Origin: SAR86 cluster bacterium
GTDB lineage: Bacteria; Pseudomonadota; Gammaproteobacteria; Magnimaribacterales; AG-339-G14
Assembly (NCBI GenBank): GCA_023703675.1
Contig: CP097974.1
Span: 519,288-583,287, forward strand
Direction of reading: 5' to 3'
DNA: 64,000 nucleotides
In this document: piece after piece, positions 7,879-17,080 of the stretch
Layout: every line of letters starts with the position of its first letter
Numbering within the stretch: position 1 is the stretch's first letter
The notes under the pieces: generated by a model
Told to the model about the DNA's origin: nothing
What the model saw: only the letters and a program-made list of their open reading frames with translations
Database searches by the model: none
Position numbers and translations under genes: made by a program

Positions 7879-9318
7879 TCAAAGCAAAGTAGGAATAAAC
7901 AAATAAGCCAAAATAAAAATAAAGAAGATACTTATTAGATTAATAAAAATTCCAGCTCTAACCATGTTTTGAATTGGTATTAAGCCAGATGCATAGACAA
8001 TTGAGTTTGGGGGAGTCGCCACTGGCAGCATAAAAGCGCAACTCGCTGATAATGTTAAAGGCAACACTAGCAACATGGGATCAATTCCTAAATTTATTCC
8101 AACACTTGCTACAACAGGAAGAAAAGTAACAGTCGTTGTGAGATTACTAGTTAATTCAGTAAGCAATATAACCATTGTTATCACGATCAAGAGTATTATG
8201 AAAAAATAAGTTTGTGATGGTATTAAGGAAGCTAACCATAAGGCTAAGCCTGAATCATTTACGACAAAAGCTAATGCCATTCCTCCGCCAAATAAAAATA
8301 TTAGCCCCCATGGGAAACCTGTTTGAGCATCATCCCAATTAAGAAGTTTTTCGGAGTTATTTTTTTGAGCAAGAAAAAATAATGATAAGCCTCCTAGCAT
8401 TGCAATTACAGAATCATCTAAAAGTGATAATCCAGGAATATCATCAAGAATTTGTCTAAAGACCCAACAAAAAGCTGTAAATCCAAAAACTATTGCTACT
8501 TTTTTTTCTTCATTTCTCATTTTGCCTAGATCCAATAACATAGAATTCAATTGATCTTTTGCTTCTTTAGATGCCTGAAAATTTATAGGATAAATAAATT
8601 TAGTCAGCAATATCCAAACAATGGGACCAAGTCCTAAGGTCACAGGCAAACCAAAAGCAATCCAATTTGCAAAACCAATATCCTTGCCAAAATTATCACT
8701 AGCAAATTGAATCAATACACCGTTAGGGGAGGTTCCAATTGGAGTTGCTATACCGCCAATAGAAGCACTATATGCAATACCAAGCAGCAAACACAATTGA
8801 AAGTTGAAAGACTGCTTATTATCGATTTCTTTCACAGTATCGTTAATTACTTTAATAACTGACACTGCAACGGGAAGAAGCATTATTGCTGTAGAAGTAT
8901 TCATTACCCACATACTTAGCAAGGCACTTGCTAGCATGAAAGAAGCTATTATGCCGCTTGCATTCAAGCCACTTAACTTCAAAATATTTAAAGCAACTCT
9001 CTTGTGAAGACCCCATTTTTGAATTCCTATAGCTATTAAAAAACCTCCAGCAAAAAGAAATTGAACTTTGTTCATATATTCCTTACTGATAACTCCAATT
9101 TCTATAACTCCTAGTAAGGGAAAAAATACCAATGGCATCAAAGCAGTTACTTGTAAAGGTAGTGCCTCAAAAGCCCACCAAACTCCCATTAAAAGAAATA
9201 CCGCTAAAGTAAGTCTGCCGTCATTCGTCAAACCTTCTGGATTAGGGATTAAAATAACAGTGATAAAAAGAATCAGTCCTATCCAGAACCCAATAGATTT
9301 TGCGTTGAAAGAATCCAT
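7879..9318 (-). CDS. DASS (SLC13) family sodium/dicarboxylate or anion transporter
   Basis: An inner-membrane protein of 479 residues with about 11-12 hydrophobic segments. It carries the DASS signatures: an SNT-like stretch (LLTELTSNLTTTVTF) and the C-terminal ATPPNSIVYASG, with the matching first-half TPIGTSPNGVL. Members import succinate, malate, citrate or sulfate with sodium. The substrate is not predictable from sequence alone, but the second half resembles C4-dicarboxylate carriers. It stands alone, divergent from gpsA. Downstream lies the structured RNA on the same strand, which might be released from its 3' UTR. Confidence 0.88.
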   Translation of the reverse strand: MDSFNAKSIGFWIGLILFITVILIPNPEGLTNDGRLTLAVFLLMGVWWAFEALPLQVTALMPLVFFPLLGVIEIGVISKEYMNKVQFLFAGGFLIAIGIQKWGLHKRVALNILKLSGLNASGIIASFMLASALLSMWVMNTSTAIMLLPVAVSVIKVINDTVKEIDNKQSFNFQLCLLLGIAYSASIGGIATPIGTSPNGVLIQFASDNFGKDIGFANWIAFGLPVTLGLGPIVWILLTKFIYPINFQASKEAKDQLNSMLLDLGKMRNEEKKVAIVFGFTAFCWVFRQILDDIPGLSLLDDSVIAMLGGLSLFFLAQKNNSEKLLNWDDAQTGFPWGLIFLFGGGMALAFVVNDSGLALWLASLIPSQTYFFIILLIVITMVILLTELTSNLTTTVTFLPVVASVGINLGIDPMLLVLPLTLSASCAFMLPVATPPNSIVYASGLIPIQNMVRAGIFINLISIFFIFILAYLFIPTLL

Positions 9319-9375
9319 AAGAAATTATAAGTTAGACTATAATTTTTTTTTCTAAGAAACAAAAATAAAAATTTA

Positions 9376-10377
9376 ATGATCAATCGTTTTTCTATTCTAG
9401 GTTCGGGCTCTTGGGGAACAGCTCTTGCTAATTTATTGGCTAATAATGGTGAAGAGTGTCTTATATATACCAAAAACAATGAGGTTTTTGATTCAATTTC
9501 AAAGGATAAAGTTAATAAAATCTATCATCCAGATTTCAAATTAAACAAAAATATAAAAATTACTAAAAATTTAAGTGAATTTAGTATTTTTTCTGATTTA
9601 TGGATTATAGCGATTCCTTCGAAAGAGATTTCATCTGTCTTCAAATTAGTCAATGCAGAAATTTTAAAAAAAAAGGAGTTTATAATTGCTTCAAAAGGAA
9701 TTGATAAAAATTCTCTTTATACAATTTCAGATGTTCTTATCAAAGAATTTAATGTTGACTCTTCAAAGATATTTTCTATCTCAGGACCTAATCTAGCTAA
9801 AGAAGTGATGGAACAACAAGTTTCCGCATCAGTTTTAGCTGGAGATGATCTCTCCAGGGCAGAAAAGATTTCGAAAAGTTTTAATAATAATTTTTTTAAA
9901 GTTTTCTTATCTAACGATAAAAAAGGAGTTGAATTATCAGGGTCTTTAAAAAATATTTATGCTATTTCGGCAGGCATAGCCGATGGTCTAGGAAATAAAT
10001 TTAACACTAAGGCCATGATTCTTACCAGAAGCCTTCATGAAATGTCAGAATTATTAAAATCTTTAGGAGCAAGTTCCGAAACTTTAATGGGATTGGCTGG
10101 AGTGGGAGACCTTATAGCTACATCTAGTTCATCCAATAGCAGAAATTATTCTTTTGGGTACTATTTAGGTCAGGGTATGGACGTAGAAACGTCGTTGAAG
10201 AAAGTAAATCAAGTTGTCGAAGGCATAGGAACTTTGGAAATAATTTTTAAAAAAAAGAAGGAGCTTAATTTAACAATGCCAATTGTGGATATTTTAAATA
10301 AAATAATTTTTGAGAAAGAAAGTCCAAAAGATTGTTTTGCAGATATTTTGATTGAAGGTGATAATAGGGATACTTAA
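9376..10377 (+). CDS. gpsA: Glycerol-3-phosphate dehydrogenase [NAD(P)+]
   Basis: A 333-residue enzyme that makes sn-glycerol 3-phosphate from dihydroxyacetone phosphate for phospholipid synthesis. The N-terminal dinucleotide motif is LGSGSWGTALA. Family motifs include ASKGID, SGPNLAKE, the catalytic-lysine region SLKNIYAISAG and GLAGVGDL. Length matches the family. A TATAAT at 9338-9343 lies about 33 nt before the ATG. It is followed after 2 nt by the DUF4389 gene, a plausible operon. Confidence 0.96.
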   Translation: MINRFSILGSGSWGTALANLLANNGEECLIYTKNNEVFDSISKDKVNKIYHPDFKLNKNIKITKNLSEFSIFSDLWIIAIPSKEISSVFKLVNAEILKKKEFIIASKGIDKNSLYTISDVLIKEFNVDSSKIFSISGPNLAKEVMEQQVSASVLAGDDLSRAEKISKSFNNNFFKVFLSNDKKGVELSGSLKNIYAISAGIADGLGNKFNTKAMILTRSLHEMSELLKSLGASSETLMGLAGVGDLIATSSSSNSRNYSFGYYLGQGMDVETSLKKVNQVVEGIGTLEIIFKKKKELNLTMPIVDILNKIIFEKESPKDCFADILIEGDNRDT

Positions 10378-10379
10378 TA

Positions 10380-10703
10380 ATGACTAAAAGTAAGGTAAAA
10401 AAGGAAACTATTCAAGAAGTGGTATCTGTGAACACAGAAGAGGTAGTCGAAAACATCAAAGAGACCTCAATTTGGTTAAGATTAATTTTGGTTGTTATTT
10501 TTTTATTTGTTTTTACCTTTACCGACATCATTCTTTGGTTTATTGCCGGTATTCAATTTTTGTTTACAATTTTTACAAAAAAACCGAATGAAAATTTATT
10601 AGGTTTTTCAATCAAGTTAAGAAATTATTTAAGTCAAATTATTGATTTTGTTACTTATAGTTCTGATTTAAAACCTTTTCCTTTTAGCCCCTTTCCTGAT
10701 TAA
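10380..10703 (+). CDS. DUF4389-type small membrane protein
   Basis: A 107-residue protein with a charged N-terminal segment of about 30 residues, then two hydrophobic segments (around residues 33-50 and 52-66), then a short tail with KLRNYLSQIIDFVTY and a proline-rich end. This pattern matches the DUF4389 family of unknown function. It starts 2 nt after gpsA and is probably translated from the same mRNA. No enzymatic motif is present. Confidence 0.75.
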   Translation: MTKSKVKKETIQEVVSVNTEEVVENIKETSIWLRLILVVIFLFVFTFTDIILWFIAGIQFLFTIFTKKPNENLLGFSIKLRNYLSQIIDFVTYSSDLKPFPFSPFPD

Positions 10704-10779
10704 TAAAATTCATACCCTAATAAGAATTAGTCTAATTAAGGAAATTCAACTAAGAATCTGGTAAATTACGAACAATATT

Positions 10780-11379
10780 ATGAAGAAAAACGAAAAAATA
10801 ATTAATTTCAGGCCTTCAAGAGACCAAGCTATGGAGGCAGTAAAAACTCTTCTTGCTTACACAGGCGATGATCCCACAAGAGAAGGTTTAGTGGATACCC
10901 CAAAAAGAGTTATTAAAGCTTACGATGAATTTTTCGCTGGATATCATGAAGATCCAAAAGAAGTTCTTGCAAGAACTTTTGAACAAGTTGAAGGTTATGA
11001 TGAAATGGTTATTGTCAAAGGCATAAGGGTCGAATCTCATTGTGAACATCATATGGTTCCAATTATTGGCGTAGCTCACGTAGGGTACATCCCAAATAAG
11101 AAAGTAGTAGGAATAAGTAAGTTAGCAAGAATGGTTGATCTCTTTGGTAAAAGACTACAAACTCAAGAAACGATGACTGCACAAATTGCTGACACTATTG
11201 AGGAAGTCTTAAATCCTAAAGGTGTAGCAGTTGTTATTGATGCAGCTCACATGTGTATGACTACTAGAGGAATTCACAAAACTGAAACCAGCACTGTAAC
11301 CAGCAGAATGCTTGGGGCTTTTAGGAAAAATGCTAATACTAGAGCTGAGTTTATGAATTTAATTAGTACTGACAATTAA
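10780..11379 (+). CDS. folE: GTP cyclohydrolase I
   Basis: A 199-residue enzyme that converts GTP to 7,8-dihydroneopterin triphosphate, the first step of folate synthesis. The zinc and active-site elements are visible: [10 protein letters not shown] (Cys and His ligands), GISKLARMV and HMCMTTRGI (second Cys). Length matches bacterial FolE. The maf gene begins 1 nt after its stop, giving a tight folE-maf-SDR operon. Confidence 0.97.
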   Translation: MKKNEKIINFRPSRDQAMEAVKTLLAYTGDDPTREGLVDTPKRVIKAYDEFFAGYHEDPKEVLARTFEQVEGYDEMVIVKGIRVESHCEHHMVPIIGVAHVGYIPNKKVVGISKLARMVDLFGKRLQTQETMTAQIADTIEEVLNPKGVAVVIDAAHMCMTTRGIHKTETSTVTSRMLGAFRKNANTRAEFMNLISTDN

Positions 11380-11380
11380 T

Positions 11381-11986
11381 TTGTCTTCTGCTCAAAAAAG
11401 ACTTCTTAAACCCTTAATATTCGCAACTGCTTCTTCCATCAGGAGGGAAATAGTTAAATCTCATGGAATAAATTGTGAATTTGTTAAATCAGATGTTGAT
11501 GAAGAGTTAATAAAACTTAATTTCAAAGGAATTGAATTTAACAATTTAGCCATGCAACTGGCTACAGAAAAAGCATTAACCGTGAGTGATATTAAAGAAA
11601 ACTATTACGTTGTGGGAGTTGATCAAGTATGTGCTATTGATGACGAAATATTAAATAAACCTGAAAATTCAGAAAACGCTTTTAAATCTTTAAAAAAACT
11701 TTCTGGAAGATCACATTTTCAGAATTGCGGTATGGCTATTTGTCTCAACGGAAAAATTTTATGGCAATCTTTTTCAATTGCAGAATTAACTATGAAATCT
11801 CTATCCGATCAAGAAATCCATGATTACATAAAATTAGATGAACCTTTTAGTTGCAGCGGTAGTTATAAATTTGAGTCTTATGGAAAAGAGTTATTTACAA
11901 ACGTTTCAGGCACTGAATATACTATTCAAGGTCTGGACATTGATAAATTAATGGATGTTTTTGTCGAGGAGGGAATAATTGAATAA
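11381..11986 (+). CDS. Maf-family nucleotide pyrophosphatase
   Basis: A 201-residue Maf/HAM1-like protein starting at TTG. The start of Maf proteins (LIFATASSIRREI) and the central GVDQVCAIDDEILNKP (catalytic Asp region) are visible, as is SGRSHFQNCG. Maf proteins hydrolyse non-canonical or modified NTPs to NMPs, sparing nucleotide pools. The sequence diverges from E. coli MafA/YhdE and MafB/YceF, so the subfamily is not assigned. It begins 1 nt after folE, and its stop overlaps the ATG of the next SDR gene. Confidence 0.85.
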   Translation: MSSAQKRLLKPLIFATASSIRREIVKSHGINCEFVKSDVDEELIKLNFKGIEFNNLAMQLATEKALTVSDIKENYYVVGVDQVCAIDDEILNKPENSENAFKSLKKLSGRSHFQNCGMAICLNGKILWQSFSIAELTMKSLSDQEIHDYIKLDEPFSCSGSYKFESYGKELFTNVSGTEYTIQGLDIDKLMDVFVEEGIIE

Positions 11987-12885
11987 TGAAAGATTTTAAA
12001 AATAAAGTAGCTGTTATAACTGGCTCAGGATCAGGCATGGGAAGAGAATTAGCTATAGAGTTAGCTAATGCCGGAGCTAACATTGCTTTAGTTGAAATAA
12101 ACGAAGAGACTCTCAATGAGACCGCAGAATTATTAAAGAAATACAATGTAGGCGTTTCGAAACACATTGTGGATGTTGGAAATAAACAGGCTGTATTTGA
12201 TCTACCTGAAAAAGTTATCGAAGAACATGGATCAGTAGATATGGTTTTTAACAATGCAGGCGTAGCACTTTCTTCGACGGTAGAGAATTCAACAGATGAA
12301 GATTGGGAATGGGGATTAGGCATACTACTTCATGGGGTTATAAATGGTACTAGAGCATTTTTACCTTTTTTGAAAGACCGCCCTGAGGCAGCAATTATCA
12401 ATACTTCCTCCATATTTGGTTTGTTAAGTGTTCCAAATCAATCTATTTATCATGTTGGAAAATATGGTGTAAGAGGTTTTACAGAAAGCCTTGCCTTAGA
12501 AATGAAAATGGAAAAATCAAATGTAGAGGTTTATTCAGTTCACCCAGGCCACATTGGGACTAACATAGCGAACATTGGAGCTAAAAATGGAAAGTTCGAC
12601 TTTGATGAAGATGCTGAAGACGGACCAAATCTTTTTGGTGCGCAAGCAAAAACTGTTGAGGAAGCTGGGCAACTTTTTAAAGACAAGGCGCCAATTAATG
12701 CTAATACCGCGGCTAAAATCATTTTAAAAAATATAAAGAAAAAAAATAAAAGAATTCTTGTAGGCTCAGATGCCTATGCATACGATCTCATTCAAAGGAT
12801 TTTTCCCAAATGGTACATTTATCTTTTACCATTAGTATTTCTTGTAAGAAGATTATTCCCAAAAGACAAACCTTTGAATAGATAA
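11986..12885 (+). CDS. SDR-family oxidoreductase with C-terminal extension
   Basis: A short-chain dehydrogenase of 299 residues with cofactor loop GSGSGMG, FNNAG, serine in TSSIFG and catalytic YHVGK. It carries a C-terminal extension of roughly 50 residues ending in a hydrophobic, basic stretch (WYIYLLPLVFLVRR). This may associate with the membrane. The start codon overlaps the maf stop. The last 67 nt overlap the 3' end of fabY on the opposite strand, so the tail is constrained by both frames. The substrate is unknown. Confidence 0.87.
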   Translation: MKDFKNKVAVITGSGSGMGRELAIELANAGANIALVEINEETLNETAELLKKYNVGVSKHIVDVGNKQAVFDLPEKVIEEHGSVDMVFNNAGVALSSTVENSTDEDWEWGLGILLHGVINGTRAFLPFLKDRPEAAIINTSSIFGLLSVPNQSIYHVGKYGVRGFTESLALEMKMEKSNVEVYSVHPGHIGTNIANIGAKNGKFDFDEDAEDGPNLFGAQAKTVEEAGQLFKDKAPINANTAAKIILKNIKKKNKRILVGSDAYAYDLIQRIFPKWYIYLLPLVFLVRRLFPKDKPLNR

Positions 12886-14495
12886 GTCATCTCCAAATCT
12901 GTCTCAGGATTTAAAATTTCTTCGTTAGCTCTGTATATGAGGTTGAAATTTCCTTCTAAACAATTTGAATTATATACAAGTTTATTTTCTCTAGTTTTTT
13001 CTAATGCAGTTTCATAAGCATTAAGCTTGGATTTAGAAAATAAGTTTGGGAGTATTTTTGTTACAAAGTCAGATTTATAAATGCTCGTGGTAGCATTATT
13101 TCCTCCAAACCCTTTTGCATTTAAGAAAAATGCGTCCAATTCAGATGTATCTATTTCTTCGTGTTTCATACAAAAATTTAAGTTTTTGGTGATCACGTCA
13201 TTGGCGAGTTTTGGAGTTGAATTTAGCCCTGGAATAATTCCATGATCAAAAATTCCTAAAGAGCATGCTAATTGATCACCACCAGCGGGCCCCATTGTGT
13301 GGCCTAAATATCCTTTTAATCCTGTTACTCTTAAGTCCTTCATCCCCATAGATGTCGCACATTTACTTAACACGTCAGATTCAGTGCTTCTATTTTGAAA
13401 AGTTCCTGTGCCATGAGCAATCACACAGGAAAGTTTAGGTTTTTCATGATCTTTGAGATATTTTTTAAATGCTTGCCCCATAGTTAAATAATTTCCTATT
13501 CCCGGAGAGCTGATTGATTTTTTAATTCCATCAGAATTTATAAAGACGTTTGGAACGGCACATAAAATTTCTGCGCCAATTTCAATTGCAAATTCAAGGG
13601 ATGTAACAATTGCAAATTGAGACGATTCTCCCAAAACAAGTCCACAGTTATCTCCAAATGGTCTACACGCTTTGGAAAAATCTACTTTGTCAAAAGGTTC
13701 TCCATGCCTTTCTTGCATAGCTAATATTTTTTTATCATCAGCAATACCTGTTGTAGCAAAAAATCCGTCAGTGACTTCAGGATTTATAGGAGCTTCTGCA
13801 GATCCTATTACAGCAAAATCAACTTCGTTAGATTTTATTAACGTAGTAGCTGCATTAAGGTTGTAAAAGAAAGTTGCACATGCTCCTGCTACTTGACCAC
13901 TTTTCCCAACTGAACCAAGAATGTATGCATTAATGAAGTCTGCTGACATTTCTATTAATGACATAGATAGGTGTTTAGAACTCGCTCTTTTCTCTTGTAA
14001 TCTAGACTGCATTAAACCTCCAAGACCTTTTTCATCTAACTGACCAATTGCAGGACCAGCAAATACAGCTACTCGGTTTGGATCCAATAAAGGTTGAATA
14101 TCTTCTCTCCAATTTATTCCCAAATTATAGAGAGCATCATTAACTCCAAATACAGTCATTTTTATCCCTCGAGGATGTTGTTTCGAGTTATATAAATTAT
14201 CAATTTCGTAATAATCAGGGAGTTTGGCCCCAGCATTCACGCCTATCTGTTTTGTCATCAAACCTTTAGGATCCAGAAAATCATCAATCTGCCTAATCAG
14301 TGTTCCAGATAAAATCTCTTTTTCTGTTTTCTTTTCTTCGGATAAAGAAATTAAATCTTTTAATACTTGTTTCTTCTCTTCATTTGATAAATTTTCATAG
14401 ACTAATCTCTTGTAAGATATGTTCCCAGAAGTTCTACCTCCAGAATTTAATCCTCCCATAGAACATATCACGGGGAGTCTTTTTAAATTTTCCAT
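12819..14495 (-). CDS. fabY: Beta-ketoacyl-ACP synthase, FabY type
   Basis: A condensing enzyme of 558 residues. The start (RLPVICSMGGLNSGGRTS) resembles Pseudomonas FabY, which primes fatty acid synthesis with acetyl-CoA and malonyl-ACP in species lacking FabH. The Cys-His-His set is visible: C206 in GACATF, H361 in AHGTGTF and H399 in LGHTMGPAGG. It is longer than FabF or FabB because of an N-terminal extension. It would be cytoplasmic, in the fatty acid cycle with the FabI encoded at 25275. It is divergent from the acyl-CoA synthetase by 53 bp and overlaps the convergent SDR by 67 bp. Confidence 0.85.
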   Translation of the reverse strand: MENLKRLPVICSMGGLNSGGRTSGNISYKRLVYENLSNEEKKQVLKDLISLSEEKKTEKEILSGTLIRQIDDFLDPKGLMTKQIGVNAGAKLPDYYEIDNLYNSKQHPRGIKMTVFGVNDALYNLGINWREDIQPLLDPNRVAVFAGPAIGQLDEKGLGGLMQSRLQEKRASSKHLSMSLIEMSADFINAYILGSVGKSGQVAGACATFFYNLNAATTLIKSNEVDFAVIGSAEAPINPEVTDGFFATTGIADDKKILAMQERHGEPFDKVDFSKACRPFGDNCGLVLGESSQFAIVTSLEFAIEIGAEILCAVPNVFINSDGIKKSISSPGIGNYLTMGQAFKKYLKDHEKPKLSCVIAHGTGTFQNRSTESDVLSKCATSMGMKDLRVTGLKGYLGHTMGPAGGDQLACSLGIFDHGIIPGLNSTPKLANDVITKNLNFCMKHEEIDTSELDAFFLNAKGFGGNNATTSIYKSDFVTKILPNLFSKSKLNAYETALEKTRENKLVYNSNCLEGNFNLIYRANEEILNPETDLEMTYLFKGLSFGNNLLTRNTNGKR

Positions 14496-14548
14496 TGTTA
14501 TTTTTAATCAGATTGAATTAATATTTTATATCAAATAGAGGAGTAAAA

Positions 14549-16090
14549 ATGCATCCGGGAGTAAATGGACCAAAATTTAAAGACAAACCAGCAATTATTA
14601 TGGCCGGGAGTGGAGAAATACTTACCCATCAAGAGGTAAATGAATTATCTAATCAAATGGCACACCTTTTTAGATCTTTAGGCTTAAATGCAGGCGACAG
14701 TATGGCTTTTACGATGGAAAATCATAAATACTTTCTTCCCATTGCTGCAGCGGCTTACAGAAGTGGTTTGATTTATACTGCCATAAGTTGGAGACTACAA
14801 CCAGAGGAGGTTGAATACATTGTAAAAGATTGCGGTGCTAAGGTTTTTATAACCTCTAAATTTTTAGAAGAAAATGCAAAATTATTAACTCCTTTATTGA
14901 AAGACGTTAATAAATTTATGATCGATGGAGAAACAGAAGATTATTTATCTCTTGAAAAATCTATCTCGGAGTTCCCATTAACTGCAATAAATGACGAATG
15001 TCAGGGATCTTCAATGTTGTATTCCTCTGGAACAACTGGAAAACCAAAGGGGGTAAGTAGAGAAATTAACTTAAGTCCTCTGCCTTACACTCCAGAAGAG
15101 GAGGATCTTGGCCTCACTAGAGTTGTTGAGGGAATGTATGCAGCAAGTTCGGATTCAGTCTATCTGTCTCCTGCTCCACTGTATCATTCTGCACCTTTAG
15201 GATTTAATACTGGATTTCAAGCATTGGGTGCAACTTCAATAATTATGGAAAAATTTGATCCTGAAGAAGCTTTAAAACTTATTGAGAAATATAAAATAAC
15301 TCACTCACAGTGGGTTCCAACAATGTTCGTAAGATTTTTAAAGAGTGATCCTGAGATTCTCAATAAATATGATCTAAGTTCTCACAAAGTGGCTATTCAT
15401 GCAGCGGCACCATGTCCAGTTGAAGTAAAAGAAAAAATGATAAATTGGTGGGGGCCAATTATTCATGAATATTATGCTGGAACTGAATTCAATGGGTTTG
15501 TTGCATGTAATTCTGAAGAGTGGTTAGCTCATAAAGGCACCGTTGGAAAATCTTTATTAGGCCCAATTCATATTTTAGACGACGATGGAAATGAAGTGTC
15601 AAAGGGAGAAGAGGGCACTATTTACTTTGAAGGACCAACTTCTCAAAGTTTTAAATATCATAATGATCCAGAAAAAACCAAAGGATCTAGATCTAAACAG
15701 GGTTTTTCGACACTTGGAGATGTTGGTTATTTAGATGATGACGATTATTTATATTTAACTGATCGTAAAGCTTTTATGATTATTTCTGGAGGAGTAAATA
15801 TTTATCCAAAAGAAACAGAGGATATATTAGTAATGCATCCCAAGGTTGCTGATGTTGCCGTTTTTGGAGTCCCCAATGAAGAAATGGGTGAAGAAGTTAA
15901 AGCTGTAGTCCAACCACAGGATATGAATGAAATTGAAAATAATTTAGAACAAGAACTTATGGCTTACTGTAGAGAAAAAATCTCACATGTTAAATGTCCC
16001 AAATCTATTGATTTCAGGCCAGAATTGCCGCGTCATCCTACGGGTAAATTATATAAAAGACTTCTTAAAAACGAATATTGGGAAAAATAA
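14549..16090 (+). CDS. Acyl-CoA synthetase (AMP-forming)
   Basis: A 513-residue ANL-superfamily ligase. The P-loop-like motif SSGTTGKPKG is followed by EYYAGTEFNG (A5 region), TLGDVGYLD and DRKAFMIISGGVNIYP (hinge), and the final PRHPTGKLYKR carries the catalytic lysine. It activates a carboxylic acid to acyl-AMP and then acyl-CoA. The pattern resembles medium- or long-chain fatty acyl or bile-acid-like CoA ligases, but the acid is not assigned. A strong ribosome binding site (GAGGAG) precedes the ATG. It is convergent with folD, with only 5 nt between. Confidence 0.9.
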   Translation: MHPGVNGPKFKDKPAIIMAGSGEILTHQEVNELSNQMAHLFRSLGLNAGDSMAFTMENHKYFLPIAAAAYRSGLIYTAISWRLQPEEVEYIVKDCGAKVFITSKFLEENAKLLTPLLKDVNKFMIDGETEDYLSLEKSISEFPLTAINDECQGSSMLYSSGTTGKPKGVSREINLSPLPYTPEEEDLGLTRVVEGMYAASSDSVYLSPAPLYHSAPLGFNTGFQALGATSIIMEKFDPEEALKLIEKYKITHSQWVPTMFVRFLKSDPEILNKYDLSSHKVAIHAAAPCPVEVKEKMINWWGPIIHEYYAGTEFNGFVACNSEEWLAHKGTVGKSLLGPIHILDDDGNEVSKGEEGTIYFEGPTSQSFKYHNDPEKTKGSRSKQGFSTLGDVGYLDDDDYLYLTDRKAFMIISGGVNIYPKETEDILVMHPKVADVAVFGVPNEEMGEEVKAVVQPQDMNEIENNLEQELMAYCREKISHVKCPKSIDFRPELPRHPTGKLYKRLLKNEYWEK

Positions 16091-16095
16091 AAAGG

Positions 16096-16935
16096 TTATT
16101 TTAGAGTTGTTTCACAACTTTCAATAGTTTGCAGAATTAGCGTGTTAATAGTCATAGGTCCTACACCCCCTGGAACTGGAGTGTAGGCTTTACATCTACC
16201 AATAATAGAATCTAGCTCAATATCTCCACATTTTTCAGGATGATAACCAGCGTCAACCACAATCGCATTGTCTTTTATCCAATCTCCTTTAATGAATTTT
16301 GGTATTCCCAATGCGCCAATAACAATGTCTGCTTTATTAATCTCATCTGAAAGATTTAATGTTTTTGAATGGCACACAGTTACTGTGCAGTTTTTATTTA
16401 AAAGCATCATTGCCATAGGTTTGCCTAAAATTGGACTTCTTCCAACCACAACGGCTAATTTACCTTCGAGTTCAATTTTATATTCTTCTAAAAGTCTCAT
16501 AATTCCATATGGCGTGCATGATCCAAACGCATTTTCTTGCATACTCATTTTTCCAAATCCAAGACTCGTTACGCCATCAACGTCTTTATGAACATCAATG
16601 GAATCAAAACATTTTCTCTCGTTTATGTGTTTAGGAACTGGATGTTGAAGGAGAATTCCATGAACATCTTTATTTTTATTTAGTTTTTCTATCTCAGTTA
16701 TTAGATCGTCTGTTGATGTATTTTCTGGAAGTTCAATTTTTAAAGATTCCATGCCAACTCTTTGGCAAGCATTTCCTTTCATTTTTACGTATGTAGCAGA
16801 AGCAGGATTATCACCTACTAGAATTGTTGCCAAAATTGGTGTGGATCCAGTACTTTTTTTAATTACAGAAACTCTTCTTTTAAGATCTTCTTCTGATTTT
16901 TCAGATAACTTTTTTCCGTCAAGTACTATAGTCAT
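16096..16935 (-). CDS. folD: Bifunctional methylenetetrahydrofolate dehydrogenase/cyclohydrolase
   Basis: A 279-residue enzyme interconverting 5,10-methylene-, methenyl- and 10-formyl-tetrahydrofolate. The active-site [13 protein letters not shown] carries Tyr and Lys, followed by [11 protein letters not shown], the Rossmann segment [11 protein letters not shown] and the C-terminal [10 protein letters not shown]. Length matches the family. It is divergent from the tRNA-Pro cluster, with a 37-nt gap. Confidence 0.97.
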   Translation of the reverse strand: MTIVLDGKKLSEKSEEDLKRRVSVIKKSTGSTPILATILVGDNPASATYVKMKGNACQRVGMESLKIELPENTSTDDLITEIEKLNKNKDVHGILLQHPVPKHINERKCFDSIDVHKDVDGVTSLGFGKMSMQENAFGSCTPYGIMRLLEEYKIELEGKLAVVVGRSPILGKPMAMMLLNKNCTVTVCHSKTLNLSDEINKADIVIGALGIPKFIKGDWIKDNAIVVDAGYHPEKCGDIELDSIIGRCKAYTPVPGGVGPMTINTLILQTIESCETTLK

Positions 16936-16972
16936 TATTATTTCCTATGATAACATTCCTCAAAATTTTTTT

Positions 16973-17049
16973 CGGGGTGTAGCGCAGCCTGGTAGCGCGC
17001 CTGCTTTGGGAGCAGGATGTCGGGGGTTCAAATCCCTCCACCCCGACCA
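16973..17049 (+). tRNA. tRNA-Pro (TGG)
   Basis: A 77-nt cloverleaf with acceptor CGGGGTG/CACCCCG, discriminator A and encoded CCA. The anticodon stem CCTGC/GCAGG encloses TTTGGGA, giving anticodon TGG. It is first of the cluster that leads into tig. A TATGAT at 16946-16951 is a plausible -10. Confidence 0.96.
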
Positions 17050-17067
17050 TATGCCTGTAAATTTTTG

Positions 17068-17073
17068 TATAAT
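17068..17073 (+). promoter_or_regulatory. -10 box upstream of the tRNA-like RNA
   Basis: A perfect TATAAT lies 7 nt before a GGGG run (17081), which would be the natural transcription start of the tRNA-like RNA. No good -35 was found. The element suggests that this RNA is transcribed on its own, not only as a spacer in the tRNA operon. Confidence 0.45.
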
Positions 17074-17080
17074 TTACTTT

